From an uncultured Sutterella sp. (lineage in GTDB: Bacteria > Pseudomonadota > Gammaproteobacteria > Burkholderiales > Burkholderiaceae_F), in NCBI GenBank assembly GCA_934255515.1, contig CAKQON010000023.1:1-25045 (forward strand): DNA of 25,045 bases, read 5' to 3'. The notes beneath the pieces are model-generated. The model saw only the letters and a list, made by a program, of their open reading frames with translations. It did no database searches and had not been told where the DNA came from. The position numbers and the translations under genes were made by a program. The number at the start of each line of letters is the position of its first letter. Position 1 is the stretch's first letter. Shown piece after piece: positions 1 to 8,500 of the stretch.

Positions 1-159
1 TAGTTGCCTTAAATCAAAACTAAGCCGGGATATGAATTTCTTTCAGACTCTGTTAACGGATTCCTGGGAATTCACGATTTCTATGAAAATTTCCTGGTCT
101 ATGTCCCGAACGCCATACTGCCGGAAGCCCGTGAGACCGCTGAGCGATGCCGCACCCTG

Positions 160-1611
160 ATGGCCGGCAGCTGCATCGTCATTGATCGCATCGTGGAGGA
201 GTATGGTCTCGGTACAATGCTTCAGAAGCATTTTCATGACCAGGCCGGACTGGTGCTCGACCTTGCCGCCTCGATGATCATCGAGGAAGAAAATGAAGAT
301 CTATGCTTCCGGGACTATGCTTACCGCCATCCGCTTTTTTCGAAAGACCTGCGGATGGAGGGCGACGCCGCCATGTTCAGCTTCCTCTCCAGCGTCACGT
401 CGGATCAGATTTCAGGCTTTCTGAATGACTGGAGCGCAAAGCGCGATCATCGCACGCGAATCTACATTTCCTGTAATGCCGAATATCAAAACAGCGAGGC
501 GGGTGAGGTTGGCTTTGTTGAAGCCGGCAACGCTCGAGTGGATCTGGGGCATCCGATTCTCAGGGTGGGCGTCGCTTTCGATAAAACCAATCAGGAACCG
601 CTCTTCTATGAGTGCTGTCCGGGCTCAATCAACGACGTCAGTCAGTTCAAATTACTCGCAGATGAAGCGATTGCCCGTCGCTTCAGGCGTATAGGCTTCA
701 TTCTCGACCGGGGCTCTTACTCCAGAGACTGCATCGCCTGGATGGGAGAGCACGACTATGCGTTCATCATGATGGTGAAGGGCAGCGCCCTCTTTGCGGC
801 CGGACTTGTCGATAAGGTTCACGGTTCTTTCGAGAACCGCGCAGACGCTTCCCTGCGCGAACTTTGCATCTGCGGCATCACGGAAAAGATGAAGCTCTTC
901 CCGGAAGACACCAAAGAACGGTACTTTCACTTCTTTTTTGATCCTATGCGGATGGCGGAGGAGCGGAGGGATCTGGAAACTGCGTTAACGCTGATGCAGA
1001 AGAGCTTTGAACAATGCATCGGCCGGAACATGTATTTTGGAGCGCCGCATGCGGACTACTTCGACGCCCGCTATGACGACAGGGGCTGCTTTCTTTGTGC
1101 TGAAGAAAAGAAGGACGCAATCGAAGCCGCTTATTCCAGGTGCGGCTATTTCTGCATCGTCACGTCTGAGAAGATGGATGCCGAAGACGCCTATCGGCTT
1201 TATCACGGCCGGGACGCCTCGGAGAAGCTTCTGAGCGCAGCAAAGCCCTTGCAGGTCTGCAGCGGCATAAGGATGCACTCATCGGAAGTCGTTAGTGCAA
1301 AGATTTTCATTAAATTCATAGCGCTCATTATTCGTCAGCGCATCTACAACCTTCTGAAGGATGAGAAGATCCAGCTGCCGGACAAGAGGGACTGCATGAC
1401 GGTTTCTGAGGCGATCAGGGAACTCGAGAAAGTTGAGCTCGTACAGATCAATGACGGTCGGTATCAGCTTGATCATGCCTTCACAAGTATGCAGGAGAGC
1501 ATCCTGAAGTCCTTCGGCATTACGAAGGAGCAGGTCGCATCGCAGGCTGCCGCTCTCTCTGGAGCGCTTGGCCGGCAGGAAGGACGGCATGGAGATCGTG
1601 AGACAGTGTAG
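160..1611 (+). CDS. IS4/IS1634-type DDE transposase, truncated and probably inactive
   Basis: Insertion-sequence transposase of the DDE (RNase H-fold) type. Family hallmarks visible are a DYAYRHPLF-type N-terminal segment, the EPLFYE...PGSINDVSQF block, FILDRGSYS (second catalytic Asp), and YHGRDASEKLL near residue 350 (expected catalytic Glu), followed by a conserved C-terminal helix region. In relatives I recall, the first catalytic Asp sits in an IYISYDST-like motif; here it reads IYISCNAE, so Asp appears replaced by Asn. ATG 160 is the first in-frame ATG, but protein-like reading continues upstream to position 13, after in-frame TAA (10-12) and TAG (1-3). The start is therefore likely internal and roughly 100 N-terminal residues are missing, either by mutation or lying in another frame beyond the window. 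No inverted-repeat end of the element was recognised downstream. The family call is firm; that it is a dead copy is inference. Confidence 0.75.
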   Translation: MAGSCIVIDRIVEEYGLGTMLQKHFHDQAGLVLDLAASMIIEEENEDLCFRDYAYRHPLFSKDLRMEGDAAMFSFLSSVTSDQISGFLNDWSAKRDHRTRIYISCNAEYQNSEAGEVGFVEAGNARVDLGHPILRVGVAFDKTNQEPLFYECCPGSINDVSQFKLLADEAIARRFRRIGFILDRGSYSRDCIAWMGEHDYAFIMMVKGSALFAAGLVDKVHGSFENRADASLRELCICGITEKMKLFPEDTKERYFHFFFDPMRMAEERRDLETALTLMQKSFEQCIGRNMYFGAPHADYFDARYDDRGCFLCAEEKKDAIEAAYSRCGYFCIVTSEKMDAEDAYRLYHGRDASEKLLSAAKPLQVCSGIRMHSSEVVSAKIFIKFIALIIRQRIYNLLKDEKIQLPDKRDCMTVSEAIRELEKVELVQINDGRYQLDHAFTSMQESILKSFGITKEQVASQAAALSGALGRQEGRHGDRETV

Positions 1612-1656
1612 AACGAAGAGTCTCCTGTGCCGCATCGCGCCCGCAGGCAAGACATG

Positions 1657-1693
1657 AAAAAGCCTTCTCCGGGAAAAACTTCCGGAGAAGGCT
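1657..1693 (-). terminator. Rho-independent terminator of the nitronate monooxygenase gene
   Basis: A perfect 12-bp inverted repeat (AGCCTTCTCCGG at 1661-1672 and CCGGAGAAGGCT at 1682-1693, 9-base loop) is followed on the minus strand by a T run (A run at 1657-1661 on the plus strand). It lies about 45 bases after the minus-strand stop codon at 1740. No T run follows on the plus strand, so it serves mainly the minus-strand gene. Confidence 0.85.
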
Positions 1694-1739
1694 GGAGCCA
1701 TTGACGAGGCGGCTTCAGGCGTTCACGCCGCCCGCGAAG

Positions 1740-3131
1740 TTATGAGCCGGCCTTGGCGGAAACTTCCCGGTTTGTGCCGGCAAAAGGCTTGAAGAACTGG
1801 GGCGCAACCTGCGGGACGAATCCGGAACTGAGGTTCGTCTGGGGCGCCTGGTGCGTCTGGTGCTCCCTGAGGTATTCCCGCGCGGCCTTCGGCAGATGAA
1901 TTTCGCTGCCCGTGCTCTCCATGTAGTCCTCGTAGACGTCGGCGGCCGTGGGGAGAATCCACTCGCCGTCTTCCTTCTGGATGGAGGTTTCGCGAAGGCG
2001 CGACGCCATGGCGCCGCACGTCCACACCTTGTAGTTCCTCATATGGGTGCAGAGGCAGCCCTTTTCCTTCGGGGGAACGGGTTCGCCCGCGCTCATTGCT
2101 TCATGACGGAGCTTCCATTCCTTGAGATAAGCGCATTCGCCGTGGTTGAGAAGGTACCCGTAGGCTTCACAGTTGGGACGGATGTCGCTTTCAATTGCCG
2201 GAGAGCACTTCAGCATGCGCATCGGATAGCCCGTGGGGGAGAGGCCGTTCACTTCGATGTCTTCGGGCTTCGAATTGAAGAACGCCTGTTTGGCGGCGCA
2301 CGTGAGGCCGCTCTCTTCGGTGACGGCAAAGCGGGTGGCGGCCTGAATGCCGTTCGCGCCCACCTCGCCCATGAAGCGTGCGGCGTCTCCGCCCGTGAAG
2401 ATCCCGCCCGCGGCAATCACGGGAATGGAGAGGTTCTTTTCCGCAAGAAACGCCTTCACTTCCTTCACGATGGCTTCGAGCGAATGATTCTTCCAGTCTT
2501 CCATGCCGAAGCCGAGGTGACCACCGGCAAGCGGCCCTTCGACTACGACGTAGTCGGGGAGGCGTCCCGTTGCGGCGCTCTTTCTGAGGAAAAGGTTGAG
2601 CGCGCGAGAGGAGGAGACGATGATCCCGAGGAGCGCATCGTGAAAGCGCTTGTTCTCCGACATCAGGCGGAAGCTCGAGAGGTGGAGGCCCGCCGAGAGC
2701 GTGATGCCGTCGATCCCGGCGTCGAGTGCCGCGTTGAGGCGGGTTTTGAGCGTATCAAGCCCCGAATTCATCGTGAGCTTTTCCATGCAGTTGATGAGCA
2801 TGAGCCCGCGGCCGGTGGTGCGCTGCATGACGTTCGAGATGTAGCGGATGGTCGCCTCGCGAACGGCATTGAGATCAAAGAGTTCGGCCGATTTGTCGGC
2901 GGCATCCCTGAGGCCCGCGTAGAGCTTTGCCTTTGCGGCCGTGAAGCGCGTGCCGAAAAGGCGGTCCGAGACGTCCATCAGCATGGCGTCGGAAAGATGA
3001 GAAATGCCGCCGAGCTTTTCAACGGCGAGACCCAGCTCGGCCGTGGAAATATTCGTGCCCATGCCGCCCACAATGAGGGGCGAATAGTCTCTTCCGCGCA
3101 GCGTAAGAGCGTAGGAGCTGAGTGAGGTCAT
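1740..3131 (-). CDS. Nitronate monooxygenase-like FMN-dependent TIM-barrel protein with Cys-rich C-terminal extension
   Basis: 463-residue protein of the 2-nitropropane dioxygenase/nitronate monooxygenase family, cytoplasmic FMN flavoproteins that oxidise alkyl nitronates or act as enoyl reductases. Visible family motifs are IVGGMGTNIS near residues 20-29, a barrel segment DGITLSAGLH (141-150), EGPLAGGHLGF (198-208, with the conserved His205), the phosphate-binding IAAGGIFTGGDA (239-250) and NGIQAATRFAVTEES (260-274). Typical members have about 320-360 residues. Here about 100 extra residues follow, holding Cys at 309, 321, 333, 359, 361 and 372, which could bind a metal or Fe-S cluster. The start at 3131 is chosen because GGAG lies 7 bases upstream and the family N-terminus begins here; longer in-frame starts up to 3395 would cross the leader. 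It stands alone on the minus strand. The true substrate cannot be read from the sequence. Confidence 0.85.
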   Translation of the reverse strand: MTSLSSYALTLRGRDYSPLIVGGMGTNISTAELGLAVEKLGGISHLSDAMLMDVSDRLFGTRFTAAKAKLYAGLRDAADKSAELFDLNAVREATIRYISNVMQRTTGRGLMLINCMEKLTMNSGLDTLKTRLNAALDAGIDGITLSAGLHLSSFRLMSENKRFHDALLGIIVSSSRALNLFLRKSAATGRLPDYVVVEGPLAGGHLGFGMEDWKNHSLEAIVKEVKAFLAEKNLSIPVIAAGGIFTGGDAARFMGEVGANGIQAATRFAVTEESGLTCAAKQAFFNSKPEDIEVNGLSPTGYPMRMLKCSPAIESDIRPNCEAYGYLLNHGECAYLKEWKLRHEAMSAGEPVPPKEKGCLCTHMRNYKVWTCGAMASRLRETSIQKEDGEWILPTAADVYEDYMESTGSEIHLPKAAREYLREHQTHQAPQTNLSSGFVPQVAPQFFKPFAGTNREVSAKAGS

Positions 3132-3154
3132 TTGGAAACTCCGAAGGAATAGGA

Positions 3155-3172
3155 GGCGGCAGCTCTGCCGCC
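3155..3172 (-). promoter_or_regulatory. GC-rich hairpin in the leader of the nitronate monooxygenase gene
   Basis: GGCGGCAG and CTGCCGCC are perfect 8-base arms separated by 2 bases, 23 bases upstream of the minus-strand start codon and just before its ribosome-binding site. No T run follows on either strand, so it does not look like a terminator. On the minus strand the next bases contain CTCC, which could pair with the GGAG ribosome-binding site. A role in translation or mRNA stability is speculative. Confidence 0.4.
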
Positions 3173-3395
3173 CGTTCAGGTTTCGAAAGTTTCTCTTTTC
3201 AGAAGTCCGATTCACGGGCTTAAAAACTGGGATAAATCCGCAAAAAAAGGCTCGTTTTCGGAAGCGAAAATGTGCTATAGGAGAAAACCCTGATATGGGG
3301 TGCAATGCGTCGGGACGGACTTCCGCAGTAGGAAGATGGGGATTTAGTCCGGCCGCACCGGAGTTCGCTCGCCTGCTTCTCAAAACATTTCCCAA

Positions 3396-3415
3396 GCAAC
3401 AACTTGTTGCATAAT
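3396..3415 (+). promoter_or_regulatory. 15-bp palindrome overlapping a possible -10 box upstream of the NhaC-family gene
   Basis: GCAACAACTTGTTGC (3396-3410) is a perfect 7+1+7 palindrome, and its last base begins CATAAT (3410-3415), a plausible extended -10 (preceded by TG). No good -35 lies 17 bases upstream, as expected for an activator-dependent or operator-controlled promoter. A short hairpin, TCTGCC/GGCAGA at 3433-3452, follows in the presumed leader. The rest of the 405-base gap 3132-3536 shows no gene. Confidence 0.3.
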
Positions 3416-3536
3416 GCGGAAAAGTTTTCGGTTCTGCCCTTTAAGAGGCAGAGCCTTCCCCGATGAACCGGGTGCCTGCGCAGTCTGATCATTGAATCGC
3501 GCCCTCGAAGGCATCCTCAGAGACAAAAACAAAAAT

Positions 3537-5078
3537 ATGGAACCCTATGCCGCTGGATGGCTGTCCATCGTTCCGCCGATTGTTGCCATCGTACTTGCGC
3601 TTCTCACGAAGGAAGTGCTCTCATCCCTCCTGATCGGCATCCTGACGGGCACCCTGATCTACACGATCGGCACCGACGGGAACGTCATCATGGATACGCT
3701 GCAGACGACCTTCACGCTGATGGGCAACAAGGTCGACTTCAACATCCTGATCTTCACCTCGCTTCTGGGCGCCCTGGTTTACGTGGTTGCAATGTCGGGC
3801 GGCACGAAGGCTTACGGCAACTGGGCGGTCGAGCGCGTGAAGACGCGCCGCGCGACGCTCTTCTCGACCTCGGGCCTCGGTATCCTGATCTTCATCGACG
3901 ACTACTTCAACTGCCTCTCCGTCGGTACCGTGATGCGTCCGCTCTGCGACCGCTACAACGTTTCGCGCGCGAAGCTCGCCTACATCATCGACTCGACGGC
4001 GGCTCCGGTCTGTATCATCGCGCCGGTCTCCTCCTGGGCGGCGGCCGTGGGCTCTTCCCTGAAGGGCAACGGCGTCTTTGAGTCCGACATGGCGGCCTTC
4101 ATCGCCTCGATCCCCTGGAACTTCTACGCGCTCCTCTCGATCTTCATGGTGTTCTTCATCATCGCCACGGGCCTCGACTTCGGGCCCATGCGCCGTTCTG
4201 AAGAACGCGCCGCCGCGGGCGACACGGGCGGCGTGAGAGGGGGCGGTGCTGAGCCCCCGAAGCCCAATCCCAGGGGCCGCGTCTCCGACATGCTGATTCC
4301 GATCTGCGCCCTCATCGTGCTCGCCGTCCTTTCGCTCATGTATTCGGGCGGTTACTGGGGCGACGATCCGGCGTACCACTCGTTCCAAGCCTCGATCGGG
4401 AATTCGTCGGCCGCTTCGGCCCTCGTCTGGGCGGCCTTCGGCTCCGTGCTCGTTGCCTTCCTTCTTTACGTGCCGAGAAAGCTCGTTCCCTTCGCCGACT
4501 TCATGCAGGGGCTTCTTGAAGGCATGAAGCTCATGCTTCCGGCCAACATCATTCTGATTCTCGCCTGGACGCTCTCGGGCGTCTGCCGCGACCTCATCAG
4601 CACGCCGCAGTTCGTCGAGTCCATCGTGACGCAGTCGGGCGCCGGCCTCTCGCTCTTCCTCCCGGCAGTCGTCTTCGTGATCGCGGCCTTCCTCGCCTTC
4701 TCGACGGGCACGGCCTGGGGCACCTTCGGCATCCTCATCCCGATCGTCGTGCCGGTCGTTCAGGGCATTGATCCCTCGCTCACGATCGTCGTTCTTTCGG
4801 CCACCCTCGCGGGTTCGGTCTTCGGCGACCACTGCTCTCCGATTTCCGATACGACGATTCTTTCGTCGGCAGGCGCCGGGTGCAACCACATCGAGCACGT
4901 GGCGACGCAGCTTCCCTATGCGCTTCTCGTTGCCGCCTGCTCGGCCGTCGGCTACCTCGTGGCCGGCCTCTCGCACGGCAACCTCTGGCTCTCCCTCGGC
5001 ACGGCGCTTCTTCTTCTGATCGTGTCGGTTGTGGTTCTCCACAGCATGCGCGGAAAGCAGAAGGCTGCCGCAGCCTGA
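3537..5078 (+). CDS. NhaC-family Na+/H+ antiporter-type membrane transporter
   Basis: 513-residue inner-membrane protein of the NhaC family (ion transporter superfamily), which swaps Na+ for H+ or couples them to organic acid or amino-acid exchange. It has around a dozen hydrophobic segments, starting with SIVPPIVAIVLALL, and the family signatures IFIDDYFNCLSVGTVMRP near residue 120, DSTAAPVCIIAPVSSWAA (about 150-170), TGTAWGTFGILIPI and the C-terminal GDHCSPISDTTILSSAGAGC. A charged, Pro-rich cytoplasmic loop lies mid-protein (about residues 222-250). The start is uncertain: ATG 3537 gives the usual family N-terminus but has only a weak AGAG upstream; an in-frame TTG at 3492 would add 15 residues. 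It forms its own unit between the palindrome at 3396 and the terminator at 5126. The transported solute cannot be assigned. Confidence 0.87.
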   Translation: MEPYAAGWLSIVPPIVAIVLALLTKEVLSSLLIGILTGTLIYTIGTDGNVIMDTLQTTFTLMGNKVDFNILIFTSLLGALVYVVAMSGGTKAYGNWAVERVKTRRATLFSTSGLGILIFIDDYFNCLSVGTVMRPLCDRYNVSRAKLAYIIDSTAAPVCIIAPVSSWAAAVGSSLKGNGVFESDMAAFIASIPWNFYALLSIFMVFFIIATGLDFGPMRRSEERAAAGDTGGVRGGGAEPPKPNPRGRVSDMLIPICALIVLAVLSLMYSGGYWGDDPAYHSFQASIGNSSAASALVWAAFGSVLVAFLLYVPRKLVPFADFMQGLLEGMKLMLPANIILILAWTLSGVCRDLISTPQFVESIVTQSGAGLSLFLPAVVFVIAAFLAFSTGTAWGTFGILIPIVVPVVQGIDPSLTIVVLSATLAGSVFGDHCSPISDTTILSSAGAGCNHIEHVATQLPYALLVAACSAVGYLVAGLSHGNLWLSLGTALLLLIVSVVVLHSMRGKQKAAAA

Positions 5079-5125
5079 TTGACTGCACTGAAAGTTCCCG
5101 GGACCGCCGTGATCGGTCCCGAAAG

Positions 5126-5165
5126 TCCCCCGGAAAGCCCTCCTTCGGCGCCGGGGGATTTTTTT
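5126..5165 (+). terminator. Rho-independent terminator of the NhaC-family gene
   Basis: TCCCCCGG (5126-5133) pairs with CCGGGGGA (5151-5158) and is followed directly by seven T (5159-5165). A second hairpin, GGGACCG/CGGTCCC at 5100-5120 with a 7-base loop, stands just upstream between the stop codon and the terminator. Confidence 0.88.
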
Positions 5166-5190
5166 GTCTTTCCCCTCAAAAAGTTATAAG
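5164..5190 (+). promoter_or_regulatory. Weak candidate promoter for the gltB leader
   Basis: TTGTCT (5164-5169) and TATAAG (5185-5190) are separated by 15 bases, a short spacer. It abuts the preceding terminator and would make a leader of about 390 bases before gltB. An alternative weak pair, TTGACG (5300-5305) and CTTAAT (5325-5330), lies inside the structured leader; if used it would remove the first RNA domain. Confidence 0.28.
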
Positions 5191-5282
5191 GAGAATCGCC
5201 TTCATCCCTAAGGCATTTCTCCCAGAAGGCAATGCACGAATTTTCTTTTTTATGACTTCGATCAATGCTTGCACCGCCTTCT

Positions 5283-5408
5283 CCTCGGGAGAACCTGGAT
5301 TGACGGCTTCCGCAATCAAGCATTCTTAATGCCTCAGACCTGTCTCCACTCTGTGCGGAGCGGGCGACCCCCGCGCTCAGAGCGAATCACTGATGGTTCT
5401 CCTCGAGG
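5283..5408 (+). promoter_or_regulatory. Predicted multibranch RNA structure in the gltB leader (domain 1)
   Basis: A closing helix of 13 bp joins 5283-5295 (CCTCGGGAGAACC) to 5395-5408 (GGTTCTCC, one bulged T, CGAGG) across about 100 bases. Inside it three local hairpins can form: GATTG/CAATC (5298-5317), GCATT/AATGC with a CTT loop (5320-5332), and a two-tier stem CTCTG/CAGAG enclosing GCGGG/CCCGC (5349-5382). Together they give a four-way junction. No convincing protein frame covers the region. It matches no riboswitch class I recognise. Pairing was done by eye; the strand is assigned only because gltB lies downstream. Confidence 0.5.
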
Positions 5409-5425
5409 CGCATGTCAAGAAAGAC

Positions 5426-5493
5426 GTCTGCAGACCCGGTTCCGCAAGCCCCTCGGAAGGCTTCACGGAAGGAAAGCCGGGTCGACGGCAGAC
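5426..5493 (+). promoter_or_regulatory. Predicted long stacked hairpin in the gltB leader (domain 2)
   Basis: Four nested helices stack in one 68-base arm: GTCTGC/GCAGAC (5426-5431 with 5488-5493), GACCCGG/CCGGGTC (5433-5439 with 5477-5483), TTCCG/CGGAA (5440-5444 with 5466-5470) and AAGCC/GGCTT (5446-5450 with 5459-5463), 23 bp in all, with internal loops and the apical loop CCTCGGAA. The loop's CCTCG (5451-5455) is also complementary to CGAGG (5404-5408) of domain 1, so the two domains could compete. A smaller TGAAG/CTTCA repeat follows at about 5535-5545. The gltB start is 97 bases downstream. Confidence 0.5.
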
Positions 5494-5589
5494 CAGCACG
5501 GGGCAGAGAACGAGACTAGGGTGCGGCTAAAGGCTTGAAGACTTCAGCCCGTCCGCCTTCTCCGACGATGCTTCAGGGTAAGGAACAAA

Positions 5590-8500
5590 ATGGAGAATAC
5601 CGGCGGCTTATATCGGAGCGAGTACGAGCACGACGCGTGCGGCGTCGGCTTTATCGCGCACATCAAGGGTCAGAAGAGCCACAGCATCGTGAGTCAGGCG
5701 CTCGAGGTTCTGAAGAACCTACGACACCGCGGCGCTGTCGGCGCCGATCCCCTGCAGGGCGACGGTGCTGGCATCCTCATTCAGATTCCGGATCAGCTCT
5801 ATCGCGACGACATGATGAACCAGGGCGTGAAACTTCCGCCCGCCGGCGAATACGGCGTCGGGATGGTGTTTCTGCCGCGCGAGGAAGCCTCGCGCCACGC
5901 CTGTCAGGAAGAAATCGAGCGTGCGGTGCGCGCAGAAGGCCAGGTGATCCTCGGCTGGCGCGATGTGCCCGTCGACCGCGACATGCCGATGTCGCCCGTC
6001 GTGCGCGAGAAGGAGCCGGTGATACGGCAGATATTCATCGGGCACAGCCCCGACGTTCTCGTGACGGATGCGCTCGAAAGAAAGCTCTACATCATCAGAA
6101 AGCGGAGCTCCATCGCCATCGCCAATCTGAGGCTGAGGCACTGCGGCGAGTTCTACATCTGCTCGTGTTCGGCGAGAACCGTGGTCTATAAGGGGCAGCT
6201 TCTTGCCACCCAGGTCGGCGTCTACTACCGCGACCTGCAGGACGCCCGCTGCACCTCCGCGCTCGCGATGATCCACCAGCGCTTCTCGACCAACACCTTC
6301 CCGCAGTGGCAGCTTGCGCACCCCTTCCGCATGATCGCCCACAACGGCGAAATCAATACGCTGCGCGGCAACTTCAACTGGATCCAGGCGCGCGAAAAGC
6401 ATATTTCCTCGCCCGTGCTCGGGAGCGACCTCGACAAGGTCTGGCCCCTCATTTTCCAGGGCCAGTCCGACTCGGCATCCTTCGACAACGCGTTTGAACT
6501 CCTCGTCATGGGGGGCTACCCGCTCGCTCAGGCGGCGATGATGCTGATCCCCGAGGCCTGGGAAAAGAATGCCTCGATGGATCCGAAGCTTCGCGCGCTC
6601 TACGAATACAACGCCGCGCTCATGGAACCCTGGGACGGCCCCGCTGCGGTCGCCTTCACGAACGGCCGCCAGGTGGGCGCCATTCTCGACCGCAACGGCT
6701 TGAGGCCTGCGCGCTACCTCACCACCAAGGACGACCTGGTCGTCATGGCCTCCGAATCGGGCGCCGTGCAGATCGAGGAATCCCGCATCCGCCGCCGCTG
6801 GAGGCTCGAGCCCGGAAAGATCCTCCTGATCGACATGGAGCAGGGGAGAATCATCGGGAACGAAGAGCTTAAGACTTCGCTTGCCACGCAGCATCCCTAT
6901 CAGGAATGGATCGACAAGATCCGAATCCGCATCGACGACATTCACGAGACGCCTGCGCCCGAGAAGCTCGCGCTCCCGCAGAAGTCCCTCATGCGCGTCT
7001 TCGGCTTCAGTCGCGAGGACGTGGAGCGGATTCTGAAGGCCATGGCCCGCGAGGGGCAGGATCCGGTGATGTCGATGGGGAACGACGCGCCGCTCGCCTG
7101 CCTCTCCGAGCGTCCGCAGATGCTCTACGACTATTTCCGTCAGCTTTTCGCTCAGGTGACGAATCCGCCGATCGATCCGATCCGCGAGGAAATGGTCACG
7201 TCGCTCGTAAGCTTCATCGGCCCGCGTCCCGACCTCCTCAACATCATGGCAACGAATCCCCCGGTTCGCCTTGAGGTCGAGCAACCGGTGCTCACTGAAG
7301 CGCAGATGGAGCGCATCCGCTCGATCAGCCGCTACACGGACAACAAGTTCCATTCGCGCGAACTCGACATCACGTATCCGCTCTCCTGGGGCCCCGACGG
7401 CATTGAGGCGCGCTTGGCGAGCATCCGCGCCGCCGCGATCGATGCCGTGAAGGGCGGCATCAACATCCTGATCCTCACGGACCGCAAGGTGAATCGCGAC
7501 CGCGTCGCCATTCCGGCGCTTCTCGCCACTTCCGCCGTTCACCAGTGCCTCGTTGAGCACGGCCTGCGCACCAGTACTGGCCTCGTCGTGGAAACGGGCT
7601 CTGCGCGCTCGGTTCACGACTTTGCGGCCCTGGGCGGCTACGGCGCCGAGGCCGTGCATCCCTATCTCGCGCTCTCCGTCGTGAAGAGTCTCGCCAGAAC
7701 GGAAGAGGATCGGGAGTGCTTTGAAGAGAACTACATCCACGCGATCGACAAGGGTCTTTACAAGATCATGGCCCGCATGGGCATTTCGACCTACATGTCC
7801 TATGTGGGCGCGCAGATTTTTGAGGCCGTTGGCCTCAAGAAGACCTTCGTCGACAAGTACTTCACGAATACGCCGAGCCCGATTGAGGGGCTCGACCTCT
7901 TCGACGTCGCCCGGGAAGCGGTTGAAATTCACCGCCGCGCCTTCTCGACCCCGATCATGATGACGCCGGTGCTCCCCGCGGGCGGCAACTACATGTTCCG
8001 CGAGGACGGGGAATCCCACCTCTGGACCCCGGAAGCGATCGTGCATCTGCAGCGCGCCGTGCGTCAGAAGAGCTGGGAAGAGTACGAGAAGTACGCCGAG
8101 ACGATCAACAATCAGACGAAGATGCTCCTCACGATCCGCGGGCTCTTCGAGTTCGTGCCGGGTAAGTCTGTGCCGCTCGAGAGCGTGGAGAAGGAAGAGC
8201 TCATCATCCGCCGCTTCTCGACGGCCGCGATGTCGATGGGCGCCATCTCCACGGAAGCGCACGTGACGATGGCGGTCGCCATGAACCGTCTCGGAGCCAT
8301 GAGCAATTCGGGCGAAGGCGGCGAGGATGTCCGCAGAAACGGCGTGATCGCGAAGGCGACGACCCTCAAGGCGGTTCTCGGCGACGACGTCGTCGTCGAC
8401 TATCCGCTCAAGAAGGGAGACAGTCTCCGCTCGAGAGTGCGTCAGGTGGCTTCCGGGCGCTTCGGCGTCACGACGGACTACCTCGCCAACGCCGACCTCA

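Noticed and set aside
3621..5042. A 473-residue open frame antisense to the NhaC-family gene
   Set aside because: It is highly charged with Arg, Asp and Glu repeats, which is the expected reverse complement of a membrane protein gene, not a real protein.
5390..5396. CTGATGG, close to the hammerhead ribozyme core
   Set aside because: The invariant CTGATGA has G instead of A, and no matching GAAA-containing arm or cleavage triplet is in place.
5461..5483. CGGAAGGAAAGCC, resembling the GGAA-loop region of SRP (4.5S) RNA, and GGAAAG-CCGGG resembling RNase P RNA
   Set aside because: In this sequence the bases pair within a different helix, and the other conserved parts of 4.5S and RNase P RNA are absent.
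5269..5538. An 89-residue open frame with TTG start across the gltB leader
   Set aside because: No ribosome-binding site or recognisable domain, Arg-rich composition, and it runs through strong RNA pairings; a non-coding leader explains the region better.
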